64,000 bases of DNA from Stakelama flava (GTDB lineage Bacteria > Pseudomonadota > Alphaproteobacteria > Sphingomonadales > Sphingomonadaceae): NCBI RefSeq assembly GCF_019351405.1, contig NZ_JAHWZX010000001.1:186001-250000 (forward strand). The letters are read 5' to 3'. Below are positions 1-9,001 of this stretch, piece after piece. The translations under genes were made by a program, and so were the position numbers. Position 1 is the first letter of the stretch. Each line of letters opens with the position of its first letter. The notes beneath the pieces were generated by a model. It was not told the origin of the DNA. It saw nothing but the letters and a program-made list of their open reading frames with translations, and ran no database searches.

Positions 1-53
1 GCGCCGCTATAGCTGCCGTACCAGATGCCGGTCAGGTCGCGCTCGTCTGTCAT
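1..53 (-). CDS. 5' end of an unidentified gene (partial, runs off the left edge)
   Basis: An ATG at 53 on the minus strand opens a frame that stays open to the window edge and reads MTDERDLTGIWYGSYSG. The 'DLTGIW-G-Y' opening resembles small beta-rich hypothetical proteins of sphingomonads, but 17 residues are too few to name a function. A purine-rich stretch with AGGA lies about 10 bases upstream as a possible ribosome binding site. The 172 bases between here and the next gene hold no convincing ORF. Confidence 0.4.
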   Translation of the reverse strand, partial: MTDERDLTGIWYGSYSG

Positions 54-225
54 GCGCGCCCGCCTGTCCTACACGCCCGCGTTGCTGCACATTGGTGCTG
101 TCCGCTCTTTCGCATCGCCCTCCCCATCCGAATGGTTTTCGTGACGTGGTATTGCGATTGCCTATAACATTCTTTCGTCTTTTACGCGAAAAGTGCGAAG
201 CTAGTCGACGGCGCGCCGGTCCGAC

Positions 226-2208
226 TCACTTGCTGACCAGCGCCTCCAGCGCATCGACGGTCAGCGGTTCGGCGCACAGAAACCCCTGAAAGAACTGGCA
301 CCCTTCCTTGGCCAGCAGGTCGAGTTGCGCTTCGGTCTCCACCCCTTCGGCGATCAGGCCCAGCCCCAGCGACCGCGCCATTTCGATCACCCCGCGCACC
401 ACAACCCGGTCGCGTGCGCTGCCGCCGATATCCTGGCTCAACTTGCGGTCGATCTTCAGATAATCCAGCGGCAGCGCCTTCAGATAGGCCAGGCTGGAAT
501 AGCCGGTGCCGAAATCGTCGATCGCCACGCGGCACTGCGCGGTGCGAAGCTGTGAAAAAAGGTCCGCCGCCGCGCCCAGGTCCTCCATCAGTCCGGTTTC
601 TGTCACTTCCAGCGTCAACCGGCTGCGCGGAAAGCCGCTGGCGTCGATCCGGCCGAGCAGCGTGTCGGCGAAACCGGGTCGCGCGACGTCGTCGGCGGTG
701 ATGTTGACCGACATGCGAAGCTGCTGCAGCGCCTTGGGCCAGCGTGCCGCCGCATCCAGTGCTGCGCGCTGGATCGCCGCCGACACCGCGCCGGCCAGCC
801 CCGCCCGCTCGGCCGCAGTCAGCAGCAGTTCAGCACCCAGTTCGCCCAGCACCGGATGACGCCACCGGGCAAGCGCCTCCACCCCGACGATCGCGCCGCT
901 GGCGATTTCCACCTGCGGCTGGAACCGGATTTCGATCTGTTCTTCGTCCAGCGCGGCGCGGATATCGACGGCAAGCTGCTCAACCGACTGGTGCGCCGGC
1001 TCCGCCCGTGCCGACACCTGCCCCTCCCGAGCAAGCGCCAGCGCTTCGGCGGCGCGGCGCAGGAACGTCGCCGGTTCGTCGCCTTCGCGCCGCTCGGTCA
1101 CGGCCAGCCGCGCCCCCACCCGGGTCTCGCCCGCCGGAGTCGATAGCGGGCGCGACAGGACATGCTGCATCTCGCCGCCGAACAATTCCATGCGTTGGCC
1201 TTCGCACGGCGCCGCGACCAGGAAGTCCGCGCCGCCCAGCCGCGCGACCACGGCATCGCCGCCCAGCGAAGCCGCCGCCTTTTCGCTCAGCTTCGCCGCC
1301 ACCCCGCGCAACAGCGCATCGCCCACCGCGCGGCCCAGCCCGGTATTGACGATCTCGAACCCCGCCAGTCCGACCAGCAGGCCCGATACCGGCGCGCTCC
1401 CGGCGAAATTGCGCTGCAACCATTCGCGCGCGCCGCTCGCATCCAGCACGCCGGTCAGCCAGTCGAGACTGACGGGCGGCGGCACGCCCTCCGCTGGCGG
1501 TTCCAGCAGCGCACGAATTTCGCGCCCTCCTGCCGTTCGACCCAGATGCTCCACCACCCTGCCGAGACCGGCCAGCGTGTGGACCACCGCCTGCGACACC
1601 GCGCCTGACCGCAACCGGCGGATGGCGGCAAGCAGCGCCGCCCGCTCCGCCACCGCCACCATGCGAAGCGCTTCGCGCACCGGCAGCGTCCTGTCGCAGT
1701 CCAACGCGGCCGCCAGCGCCGGGCTGAGCATCAGCGTCGCCCCTCCATCCCATCGCCATTGCAGCAACCCGCTCGCGCGCTCATCCTGCCGCGCCTGCGC
1801 CACGCCCGGCATGCTTCGCCGACAATGCGCCTCGGCAAAGCGGATGCCGTGGACCAGTTCGGACTGGCTGATCGGGCTGGTCAGAAAATGCGTCGCGCCC
1901 GCCGAAAGAAACGCGCCGAGCGACCCCACCATGTTGCGCGACACCAATATGATCAGCGCGCCCCCGCGCCCGCCGACATGACCGGCCAGCCGGCTCGTCG
2001 CCGCCAGCGCCTCTTTCACCGCGCCGCGCGCATCGACGAGTACCACCGCTGCACCGCTCGCCAGCAACCGTTGCTCCACGCCTTCCGGCCGCCGTGCCGC
2101 CACGACGCTCCATCCGGCGCGCGAAACCGTCGCGGCCAGTTCGTCGCGATGGCGAAAGGACAGCAGGAAGATCGGTTCGCGCCCCGCCCCGACGCCGTTG
2201 CCAGCCAT
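226..2208 (-). CDS. c-di-GMP phosphodiesterase with receiver-like N-terminus, degenerate GGDEF and intact EAL domain
   Basis: This is a 660-residue cytoplasmic signalling protein. The ATG at 2208 is preferred to an upstream in-frame TTG because the recognisable fold begins just after it. Residues ~14-130 look like a receiver-type alpha/beta domain. The GGDEF domain (~270-420) carries GGADF at 325-329 instead of GG(D/E)EF, so cyclase activity is unlikely. The EAL domain (~425-660) has EAL at 444-446, the VTE and DDFGTGYSS motifs, the KID lysine and a late AEGVE glutamate, so hydrolysis of c-di-GMP is expected. No membrane segment is visible. The degenerate GGDEF may act as a GTP-sensing regulatory domain, as known for other such tandems. 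It is divergent from moaA. Confidence 0.85.
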   Translation of the reverse strand: MAGNGVGAGREPIFLLSFRHRDELAATVSRAGWSVVAARRPEGVEQRLLASGAAVVLVDARGAVKEALAATSRLAGHVGGRGGALIILVSRNMVGSLGAFLSAGATHFLTSPISQSELVHGIRFAEAHCRRSMPGVAQARQDERASGLLQWRWDGGATLMLSPALAAALDCDRTLPVREALRMVAVAERAALLAAIRRLRSGAVSQAVVHTLAGLGRVVEHLGRTAGGREIRALLEPPAEGVPPPVSLDWLTGVLDASGAREWLQRNFAGSAPVSGLLVGLAGFEIVNTGLGRAVGDALLRGVAAKLSEKAAASLGGDAVVARLGGADFLVAAPCEGQRMELFGGEMQHVLSRPLSTPAGETRVGARLAVTERREGDEPATFLRRAAEALALAREGQVSARAEPAHQSVEQLAVDIRAALDEEQIEIRFQPQVEIASGAIVGVEALARWRHPVLGELGAELLLTAAERAGLAGAVSAAIQRAALDAAARWPKALQQLRMSVNITADDVARPGFADTLLGRIDASGFPRSRLTLEVTETGLMEDLGAAADLFSQLRTAQCRVAIDDFGTGYSSLAYLKALPLDYLKIDRKLSQDIGGSARDRVVVRGVIEMARSLGLGLIAEGVETEAQLDLLAKEGCQFFQGFLCAEPLTVDALEALVSK

Positions 2209-2348
2209 CGCTTCGTCCGGTTGCCGTTCGGTTGCATCCACGCCTGTCACGCCCCTTCGTCTACTCCATGCCAAGCATTCGACCAATCCGCGCGAAAGCG
2301 CCCTTGCCGGGGTTGTCGCAGGCGATGCTAACGCTTAGCTCTTCCCCC

Positions 2349-3347
2349 ATGGCTTTTGCGCCCGCCCTTGTCGACCAGCATGGTCGCACCATCAGCTATC
2401 TTCGCATTTCGGTCACCGACCGCTGCGATCTTCGGTGCCGTTACTGCATGGCGGAACACATGAAGTTCATGCCGCGCGACCGGCTGCTCTCGCTTGAAGA
2501 AATCGCGACCATCGCCGAACGCTTCATTGAACGCGGGGTGCGCAAGATTCGGCTGACCGGCGGCGAACCGCTGGTGCGGCGCGACGTGGTTGAACTGACC
2601 CGCTGGCTAGGCCGGTATCTGGGCGACGGGCTGGACGAGATCACGATGACGACCAACGCCAACCGGCTGGCCGAACATGCGACGGATTTGTACGCGGCGG
2701 GCATGCGGCGGATTAATGTCAGCCTGGACAGTCGCGACCCCGACACATTCCGCTTCATCACCCGGCATGGCGATGTCGAACGCGTGCTTGGCGGCATAGC
2801 CGCTGCGAAGGCGGCGGGCATGGCGATCAAGATCAATATGGTGGCGCTCAAAGGGCTGAACGACGAAGAGATCGCTCCCATGCTGGGCTGGTGCGCTGAG
2901 GAGGGGTTCGACCTCACGCTTATCGAGACCATGCCGCTGGGCGAGGTCGAGGAAGACCGGATCGAACGCTTCGTGCCGCTTACCGCAGTGCTCGACGATC
3001 TGAAAACGCGGTTCGATCTTTCCCCTGCCGATCACCATACCGGCGGTCCGGCACGCTATTGGCAGGTCGCCGACACGCCGACGCGGCTTGGCCTGATATC
3101 GCCGCTTACCAATAATTTCTGCGCCGGGTGCAATCGGGTGCGCCTCACCACCGAAGGCAAGCTGTTCATGTGCCTGGGCCATGAGGATCAGGTTGATCTG
3201 AAGGCAGCGCTCCGCGAGGGCGGGATCGGTGCGGTGGACGATGCACTGGATGTCGCGATGATCCGCAAGCCCGCCCGGCATGATTTCCGTATCGAACGCG
3301 AAGCGGCGCCGGCGGTATCGCGCCATATGAGCGTCACCGGCGGATGA
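2349..3347 (+). CDS. moaA: GTP 3',8-cyclase MoaA (molybdenum cofactor biosynthesis)
   Basis: A radical-SAM enzyme that converts GTP to (8S)-3',8-cyclo-7,8-dihydroguanosine 5'-triphosphate, the first step of molybdopterin synthesis. The N-terminal cluster motif is C26-x3-C30-x2-C33 (CDLRCRYC), followed by the TGGEPL SAM-binding segment. The second cluster is a C-terminal CAGC-x13-C motif, and the protein ends in Gly-Gly, as expected. The 332-residue length matches the family. The frame is open upstream to 2094, but the ATG at 2349 gives the usual MoaA N-terminus; an ATG at 2325 is also possible. The stop overlaps the nadK start by 4 bases, indicating co-transcription. No other moa gene lies nearby. 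Confidence 0.95.
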   Translation: MAFAPALVDQHGRTISYLRISVTDRCDLRCRYCMAEHMKFMPRDRLLSLEEIATIAERFIERGVRKIRLTGGEPLVRRDVVELTRWLGRYLGDGLDEITMTTNANRLAEHATDLYAAGMRRINVSLDSRDPDTFRFITRHGDVERVLGGIAAAKAAGMAIKINMVALKGLNDEEIAPMLGWCAEEGFDLTLIETMPLGEVEEDRIERFVPLTAVLDDLKTRFDLSPADHHTGGPARYWQVADTPTRLGLISPLTNNFCAGCNRVRLTTEGKLFMCLGHEDQVDLKAALREGGIGAVDDALDVAMIRKPARHDFRIEREAAPAVSRHMSVTGG

Positions 3348-4120
3348 GCGCAGCCATCAAGCGCGCACTGGTCGCCTCTCCCACGCCCGCCGCGCAGACC
3401 GCCGCGGAGGAACTTCGCGCCGCGCATGACTGGGTCGATTATAGCGATGCCGAACTGGTCGTGGCGCTGGGCGGCGACGGGTTCATGCTCCAGACGCTCC
3501 ACGGGATGTTGCAGCAGCGGCGCATCCTGCCGGTCTTTGGCATGAACTTGGGCACGGTCGGCTTCCTGATGAATGACTGGCGCCCCAAGGGCCTGGAAGA
3601 CAGGCTGACGCGCGCGCGGTCATTCAACGTCACGCCGCTCACCATGCGGGTCGAAACCGTCGATGGTGAAATGAGCGAAATTCCCGCGATCAACGAAGTG
3701 TCGCTACTGCGCGAAACGCGTCAGACCGCCAAACTGGAAGTGACCGTCAACCAGCGCGTGGTGATGCCCGAACTGGTATGCGACGGCATTCTGGTCGCGA
3801 CGCCCGCCGGATCGACCGCTTATAACCTGTCCGCCAATGGTCCTATCCTGCCGCTCGGATCATCGCTGCTGGCGCTTACCCCGATCAGTCCGTTTCGGCC
3901 CCGGCGCTGGCGCGGCGCGATACTGCCCGAAAAGGCGTGCATTTCGATCCGCGTGCTTGAAGCCGATAAACGCCCGGTCAGCGCCGTTGCCGACCAGCAC
4001 GAATTTCGCGAAGTACGCCATGTCGCGATCGAGATCGACCGACTGCGCACGCTAAAGCTGCTTTTCGATCCCGAACACGCCCTTGATGACCGCATCACCA
4101 TGGAACAGTTCATCGCCTGA
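3344..4120 (+). CDS. nadK: NAD kinase
   Basis: Phosphorylates NAD at the 2' position of the adenosine ribose to give NADP. The 258-residue protein shows the GGDG nucleotide-phosphate motif (GGDGFML, ~45-51), then GMNLGTVGFL, the conserved NEV segment and the PAGSTAYN-SANGP motif, all diagnostic of the family. The length is typical of the short alphaproteobacterial NadK. Its ATG overlaps the moaA stop (ATGA), so translation is probably coupled to moaA. The functional link between molybdopterin synthesis and NADP supply is not obvious and may reflect only local gene order. Confidence 0.95.
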   Translation: MSAAIKRALVASPTPAAQTAAEELRAAHDWVDYSDAELVVALGGDGFMLQTLHGMLQQRRILPVFGMNLGTVGFLMNDWRPKGLEDRLTRARSFNVTPLTMRVETVDGEMSEIPAINEVSLLRETRQTAKLEVTVNQRVVMPELVCDGILVATPAGSTAYNLSANGPILPLGSSLLALTPISPFRPRRWRGAILPEKACISIRVLEADKRPVSAVADQHEFREVRHVAIEIDRLRTLKLLFDPEHALDDRITMEQFIA

Positions 4121-4188
4121 AGCCACGGAAGCGATGCGCGGCAGGTAGCGCCCGCATGGCGGCGATCAGAAGCAATTTCAGTAAAAAG

Positions 4189-4263
4189 TGGCTCCCCGGG
4201 CCGGATTCGAACCAGCGACCGATCGGTTAACAGCCGATTGCTCTACCACTGAGCTACCGGGGA
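4189..4263 (-). tRNA. tRNA-Asn (anticodon GTT)
   Basis: On the minus strand the sequence folds as a full cloverleaf. The acceptor arms TCCCCGG and CCGGGGA are complementary, the D-loop contains AGCTCAGTGGTAGAG, the anticodon loop is CTGTTAACC with GTT, and the T-arm is GGTTCGAATCC. The terminal CCA is encoded (as TGG at 4189-4191 on the plus strand). Translating the opposite strand yields the well-known artefact peptide seen over tRNA-Asn genes, which supports the call. Confidence 0.97.
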
Positions 4264-4401
4264 ATGCCTTGGGCTTCGCATGGCGGACGATACCGTCTGC
4301 GAGAGGCGCGCCTATAGCAGTCGATTTCGACGGATTGCAAGCACCTCTATATGCTTATTCGCATCTTTTTGCGCCGTGCCGTTCCGCCTGCATCAAACCG
4401 G

Positions 4402-4989
4402 TTATTTGGCGGCGCGGCGCATATGGGTGCCGCGCACATGCTCCATGACCTGCTGCGCCTGAAGCTTCACCGCCCCGGCGATGCTTTCGTCAATAATCGC
4501 TCCGCTTTCATCGAAGGGGCGCTGGACGATCGTGTTCACCCCGATGCCGATCGGGGTGGGCCAGCCGCGTAGCGAATGGATGATGTCGCGAAGCGCGCTG
4601 AGCGTCACGCCAGTCGCCTGCCACCCGGCTGCCGACACAATCTGTCCCACCGGGCAACCGTCCATATAGACGCGCGCGTCAGTACGAGTATCTTCAAGCA
4701 GATCGATGGCGTTTTTGACCAGCGCGGACACGCTGCCGTGATAGCCGGGCGTTCCGATGACGAAGCCATCGGCACCGCGCGCCGCTTCCACCAACGCGCG
4801 CTGGCCATCGGTTCGTTGCGGTTCGCCGGGATTGTAATGCGGTAACGCCAGCAGTTCGGCACCGGCGAACATTTGTGTGTGTGCGCCCAGCATTTCGCAC
4901 TCACCGAGCACCGCACGCACCAGCATTTCGGTCGAAGAGCCTGGCCGTGTGGTCCCGCCAATTCCGACTATGCTTGGGCCGTCACCCAT
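4402..4989 (-). CDS. NADPH-dependent FMN reductase family protein
   Basis: A 195-residue flavodoxin-fold reductase. The ATG at 4989 puts the flavin phosphate-binding loop GGTTRPGSS at residues 10-18, the normal position for this family; a longer frame exists upstream but adds only non-homologous residues. A second flavin-binding segment, GTPGYHGSVS, follows near the middle. Members reduce FMN or other small acceptors with NAD(P)H. The gene is last in the valine-catabolic operon and overlaps the mmsB stop by 8 bases, so it is probably co-expressed. Its role there is unknown; supplying reduced flavin or detoxifying an intermediate are guesses. Confidence 0.8.
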   Translation of the reverse strand: MGDGPSIVGIGGTTRPGSSTEMLVRAVLGECEMLGAHTQMFAGAELLALPHYNPGEPQRTDGQRALVEAARGADGFVIGTPGYHGSVSALVKNAIDLLEDTRTDARVYMDGCPVGQIVSAAGWQATGVTLSALRDIIHSLRGWPTPIGIGVNTIVQRPFDESGAIIDESIAGAVKLQAQQVMEHVRGTHMRRAAK

Positions 4990-5869
4990 CCAAATCCCCC
5001 AGCGTTTTAATGATTGCGGAGAAATCCAGCCCCGCATTGCCGCCATCGGCAAAGGCTTCGTACAGTTGCGCAGCGTGTTTGCCCATCGGCGTTTCGCTGC
5101 CGCTCGCCTGCGCCGCCGCCAGTGCGAGCCGAAGGTCCTTCAACATCAACCCAGTGGCGAAACCGCCCGCATATCCGTGATCCGCCGGGCTTTCGGGACC
5201 AACCTCCGGTAACGGGCAATAGCTTGTCATCGACCAGCTCTGACCCGAACTTACCGAGGAGATGTCATAGAATTTCTGCGGATCGAGGCCCTGCCGCTTC
5301 GCCAGCATAAAGGCTTCGCACGTCGCGATCATCGTCGCGCCCAGCAGCATGTTGTTACAGATTTTCGCAGTTTGCCCGGTGCCGTTGCTGCCGGCATGGA
5401 TCACCGCCTTGCCCATATCTTCAAGAAACGGCCGGGCGCGATCGAACCCGTCCTGCGTACCGCCGACCATGAAAGTCAGCGATCCGGCATTGGCGGCCGC
5501 GATGCCGCCCGATACCGGCGCATCAACCGCCGTCAGCCCCTTTGCGGACGCAGCATCGGCAACGCGCACTGCGGTTTCCACGTCGATCGTCGAACAGTCG
5601 ATCAGTACGGCGGCGGTATCGGCGATACCGAACACGCTTTCCTTGTACACCTGTTCGACATGGCTGCCGGCGGGCAGCATGGTGATGACGGCTTCGGCCT
5701 TTTCCGCCGCCTTCGCCGCGCTGTCGACAGGCAGGCATCCGGCCTGTTTAGCGCGCGAAAGTGCCTCTTCGGACAGATCGAAGGCGTGAACGTCATGCCC
5801 CTTCTTGGCGAGGTTCGCAGCCATGCCGCCGCCCATATTGCCGAGGCCGATAAATCCTACCCGTGCCAT
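4982..5869 (-). CDS. mmsB: 3-hydroxyisobutyrate dehydrogenase
   Basis: Oxidises 3-hydroxyisobutyrate to methylmalonate semialdehyde with NAD in valine degradation. The 295-residue protein opens with the Rossmann motif GFIGLGNMGGGMA right after the start, followed by the family substrate-binding segment DAPVSGGIAAA and the catalytic-lysine region GQTAKICNNM. The start is the ATG at 5869; an in-frame TTG three codons upstream is less likely. Within the family the alternatives are tartronate semialdehyde reductase or a generic beta-hydroxyacid dehydrogenase, but the surrounding valine genes make MmsB the best call. Confidence 0.92.
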   Translation of the reverse strand: MARVGFIGLGNMGGGMAANLAKKGHDVHAFDLSEEALSRAKQAGCLPVDSAAKAAEKAEAVITMLPAGSHVEQVYKESVFGIADTAAVLIDCSTIDVETAVRVADAASAKGLTAVDAPVSGGIAAANAGSLTFMVGGTQDGFDRARPFLEDMGKAVIHAGSNGTGQTAKICNNMLLGATMIATCEAFMLAKRQGLDPQKFYDISSVSSGQSWSMTSYCPLPEVGPESPADHGYAGGFATGLMLKDLRLALAAAQASGSETPMGKHAAQLYEAFADGGNAGLDFSAIIKTLGDLDG

Positions 5870-5908
5870 TGAATCCAATCCTCTCGCTTATGATTGATGA
5901 AAGCGCCG

Positions 5909-6685
5909 TTACCGACCCTTCCAGTTGCCCGGCCTTTTGTCGACGAACGCGGCCATACCTTCGCCCTGGTCCTCGGTGCCGAAGAGGCCGTGGAACAGGC
6001 GGCGTTCGAACTGCACCCCCTGATGCAACATGGTTTCGAACGCGGCGTTGACCATCTCCTTGTTGGCCATCACGGCGAGCGGCGCCATTTCGGCAATCGT
6101 CGTTGCGGTTTTCACCGCTTCTTCGATCAGGTCAGCAGCGGGGATAATACGACTCACCAGACCGGCGCGTTCGGCCTCTTCGGCATCCATCATCCGGCCG
6201 GTCAGGCACATTTCCATCGCTTTCGCCTTGCCCACAGCGCGAGTGAGCCGCTGCGACCCGCCCATGCCGGGGGTGACGGCCAGTTTCACCTCAGGCTGGC
6301 CGAACTTCGCGGTGTCCGCGGCAAGGATGAAATCGCACATCATCGCCAGTTCGCACCCGCCGCCAAGCGCATAGCCGGCGACCGCCGCGATCACCGGCTT
6401 TCGGGTGCGGGTGAACTGTTCCCATCCGGCGAAGAAATCGCTGCCGTACATCTCGGCAAAGCCCTGCGCCTGCATCTCCTTGATATCGGCACCGGCGGCA
6501 AACGCCTTTTCGCTGCCGGTAATGACTGCACAGCCCTGCCCCTTATCAGCGTCGAACGCAGCCATGGCATCCAGCAGGTCGATCAGAATCTGACTGTTCA
6601 GCGCATTGAGCGCCTTGGGCCGGTTCAGCGTAATCAAAGTCACACGGCCGCGCTGTTCGACGGTGATCGTTTCGTAATCGGCCAT
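5909..6685 (-). CDS. enoyl-CoA hydratase
   Basis: A crotonase-fold protein of 258 residues, the usual length. The CoA-binding/oxyanion segments [10 protein letters not shown] (~21-30) and [10 protein letters not shown] are present, and the [11 protein letters not shown] segment carries one catalytic-type glutamate, with the second in the [13 protein letters not shown] region. It resembles mitochondrial short-chain enoyl-CoA hydratase. In this operon it should hydrate methacrylyl-CoA to 3-hydroxyisobutyryl-CoA. An AAGGA ribosome binding site precedes the ATG. It lies between the hydrolase and mmsB with short spacers. Confidence 0.93.
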   Translation of the reverse strand: MADYETITVEQRGRVTLITLNRPKALNALNSQILIDLLDAMAAFDADKGQGCAVITGSEKAFAAGADIKEMQAQGFAEMYGSDFFAGWEQFTRTRKPVIAAVAGYALGGGCELAMMCDFILAADTAKFGQPEVKLAVTPGMGGSQRLTRAVGKAKAMEMCLTGRMMDAEEAERAGLVSRIIPAADLIEEAVKTATTIAEMAPLAVMANKEMVNAAFETMLHQGVQFERRLFHGLFGTEDQGEGMAAFVDKRPGNWKGR

Positions 6686-6700
6686 TGCTTGTCCTTTCGT

Positions 6701-7750
6701 TCAGCCCTGCGGCGTCCATGCCTCGTCATCAGGCAGCGGCGCAAAAATCTGATCGATCATGTGCGCGCTGACCGCTTCGGGCGTAGCGGGGTTCCATTTG
6801 GGGTCGTTGTCCTTGTCGACAATGACCGCGCGAACACCTTCGATGAAATCGTGCCGCTGGCAAACATGCGCCGCGACCGCGAATTCCTGCCGCATCTCGT
6901 CCTCAAATGTCGGCATGGTGCGTCCATCCGCGAGCAATTTGAGCGCCACCTTCATCGTTTGCGGCGATTTGGTGCGAAGCGTGGTAAGCTGCGCATTCGC
7001 CCATTCGCCGCCATCTTCTTCCAGCGCGACATAAATGTCCTCCAGACGATCTGCGGCGAACAGCCGGTCGATCGCCTGCTGGTCCGCCATGATTTTGGAT
7101 TCCGGCGGCTGCACGGAGAGTTCGCCCAGCACCGTATCGACCGCTTGCGGATCCTCGGCAATACGACGCTTCGCCTCATCCAGCCTGTCCGAGGGCAGAT
7201 AATGGGTGGCGAGGCCGAGTGCGAGGCAGTCCGCCCCATCGATCCGCGCTCCCGTAAGGGCAAGATACTCGCCCATCCGCCCCGGCAGCCGCGAAAGATA
7301 CCATCCGCCGCCGACATCGGGAAACAGGCCGATCCCTGTTTCAGGCATGGCGAGTTTCGTATTCTCGGTCGCTACGCGATATTTGGCGGGAAGCGAAATC
7401 CCGACGCCACCGCCCATGGTGATGCCGTCCATGAACGTCACCACCGGCTTGGCATAGGTGAACAGCCGATGGTTCATGCGATATTCCTGACGGAAGAATT
7501 CGCGCGCCGCGCTGCCGTCCCCCGCCCCGCTTTCAGCGACCATGCGGATGTCGCCGCCCGCGCAGAAACCGCGCCCCTCGGCATGATCAATCAGAACCGC
7601 CTCGATCGCGGTGTCGCCGCGCCATTCGTCGAGCGCCTTCGCCATGGCGATGCACATCGGCGTGTTGAGCGCGTGGATCGCCTTTGGCCGGTTCAGGCGG
7701 ATACGCCCTGCCTTGCCGTCGGTTTCGATGCGAACATCGTCGGTCATCAT
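6701..7750 (-). CDS. 3-hydroxyisobutyryl-CoA hydrolase
   Basis: A crotonase-superfamily thioesterase of 349 residues that releases 3-hydroxyisobutyrate from its CoA ester. It is about 90 residues longer than a plain hydratase, as expected for the HIBCH subfamily. Visible motifs are GRGFCAGGDIRM, the MDGITMGGGVGIS loop and MPETGIGLFPDVGG, all characteristic. Two adjacent ATG codons (7750, 7747) follow an AGAGGA ribosome binding site; the second gives better spacing. It lies 15 bases upstream of the hydratase gene, the next pathway partner. Confidence 0.93.
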   Translation of the reverse strand: MMTDDVRIETDGKAGRIRLNRPKAIHALNTPMCIAMAKALDEWRGDTAIEAVLIDHAEGRGFCAGGDIRMVAESGAGDGSAAREFFRQEYRMNHRLFTYAKPVVTFMDGITMGGGVGISLPAKYRVATENTKLAMPETGIGLFPDVGGGWYLSRLPGRMGEYLALTGARIDGADCLALGLATHYLPSDRLDEAKRRIAEDPQAVDTVLGELSVQPPESKIMADQQAIDRLFAADRLEDIYVALEEDGGEWANAQLTTLRTKSPQTMKVALKLLADGRTMPTFEDEMRQEFAVAAHVCQRHDFIEGVRAVIVDKDNDPKWNPATPEAVSAHMIDQIFAPLPDDEAWTPQG

Positions 7751-7775
7751 GGTTCCTCTGTAAAAGCGCGCGGAT

Positions 7776-8921
7776 TTACTGGCGCAACATGTCGCGACCG
7801 ATGATCATGCGCATGATCTGGTTCGTGCCCTCCAGGATCGAATGCACGCGCAGATCGCGCCAGAAGCGTTCGACCGGATAGTCCATCAAATAGCCATAGC
7901 CGCCATGCAGCTGCAGCGCATCATTGACCACCTTCGATCCGGTGTCGGTGGCGAGCCGTTTCGCCATTGCGGCGAAACGCGTCTTGTCCGGGGCATTGGC
8001 GGTAACCTTGGCCGCCGCGACATAGAGCAGGCAGCGCGCCGCCTGAAGCTCGGTTTCCATGTCGGCCAGCATGAACTGGGTGTTCTGAAAATCGGCGATG
8101 GCCCTGCCGAACTGCTCGCGCTCCTTCGTATACCGGACCGCCTCGTCGATGCAGCGTTGCGCCCCGCCCAGTGAGCAGGCGCCGATATTCAGACGCCCGC
8201 CATCAAGCCCCATCATCGCGATGCGGAAGCCTTCGCCTTCGGCCCCCACGATATTGGCGACCGGCACGCGGACGTCCTCGAAATTCACCTGCGCGGTAGG
8301 CTGCGAATGCCATCCGAGCTTCTTCTCCTGCGCGCCGAAGGTTACGCCCGGCATGTCCTTTTCCACGACAAGGCAGGTAATCCCTTTCGGACCATCCTCG
8401 CCCGTACGCACCATCACGACGTACACTTCGTTTTCGCCGCCGCCCGAAATGAACTGTTTCGATCCGTTAAGGACATAATGATCACCCTCCTTCACAGCCC
8501 GCGTTTTCAGCGCCGCAGCGTCCGATCCGGAAGAGGGTTCGGTAAGGCAATAGCTCGCCATCCGGTCCATGGTGACGAGGTCGGGCAGATATTTGCCCTT
8601 CACAGCATCGGAGCCGAACCGGTCGATAATCCATGACGCCATGTTGTGGATCGAAATAAATGCGCTGGTTGAGGGGCAGCCATAGGCCATCGCCTCCATG
8701 ATCAGCGCCGCTTCCAGCCGCCCCAGATTGATGCCGCCCGATTCTTCGGAGACGTAAATCGCGGCGAATCCCAGTTCTGCCGCCTCCTTGATGACATCGC
8801 GCGGGAAAATATGCTTTTCATCCCATTCGCCCGCATGGGGGGTGATGCGATCGGCAGTGAATTTACGCGCCATTTCCTGGATCGCGCGCTGGTCCTCGTT
8901 CAGGTCGAATTGATCGGTCAT
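7776..8921 (-). CDS. acyl-CoA dehydrogenase, probable isobutyryl-CoA dehydrogenase
   Basis: An FAD-dependent dehydrogenase of 381 residues that should oxidise isobutyryl-CoA to methacrylyl-CoA. Motifs include YCLTEPSSGSDAA (FAD/substrate region), the LNGSKQFISGG segment, the QLHGGYGY signature and the C-terminal EGTNQIMR with the catalytic-region glutamate. The start at 8921 gives MTDQFDLNEDQRAIQ, the standard N-terminus; the open frame further upstream has no homology-like content. The operon position between mmsA and the hydrolase defines the likely substrate, although short branched-chain specificity cannot be read directly. Confidence 0.9.
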   Translation of the reverse strand: MTDQFDLNEDQRAIQEMARKFTADRITPHAGEWDEKHIFPRDVIKEAAELGFAAIYVSEESGGINLGRLEAALIMEAMAYGCPSTSAFISIHNMASWIIDRFGSDAVKGKYLPDLVTMDRMASYCLTEPSSGSDAAALKTRAVKEGDHYVLNGSKQFISGGGENEVYVVMVRTGEDGPKGITCLVVEKDMPGVTFGAQEKKLGWHSQPTAQVNFEDVRVPVANIVGAEGEGFRIAMMGLDGGRLNIGACSLGGAQRCIDEAVRYTKEREQFGRAIADFQNTQFMLADMETELQAARCLLYVAAAKVTANAPDKTRFAAMAKRLATDTGSKVVNDALQLHGGYGYLMDYPVERFWRDLRVHSILEGTNQIMRMIIGRDMLRQ

Positions 8922-9001
8922 TGCTTTTTTCCGCTCTCCTGGACGCCGGGTGGGATCGGTCCCGCCCGGCGCAATCATCGCTTCTTCGGCTGGCGAAATT
9001 T

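Noticed and set aside
4188..4448. ORF beginning MAPRAGFEPATDRLTADCS
   Set aside because: It is the translated antisense of the tRNA-Asn gene, a familiar annotation artefact.
5894..7804. Long plus-strand frame over the hydratase and hydrolase genes
   Set aside because: Antisense shadow of two clearly recognised crotonase-family genes.
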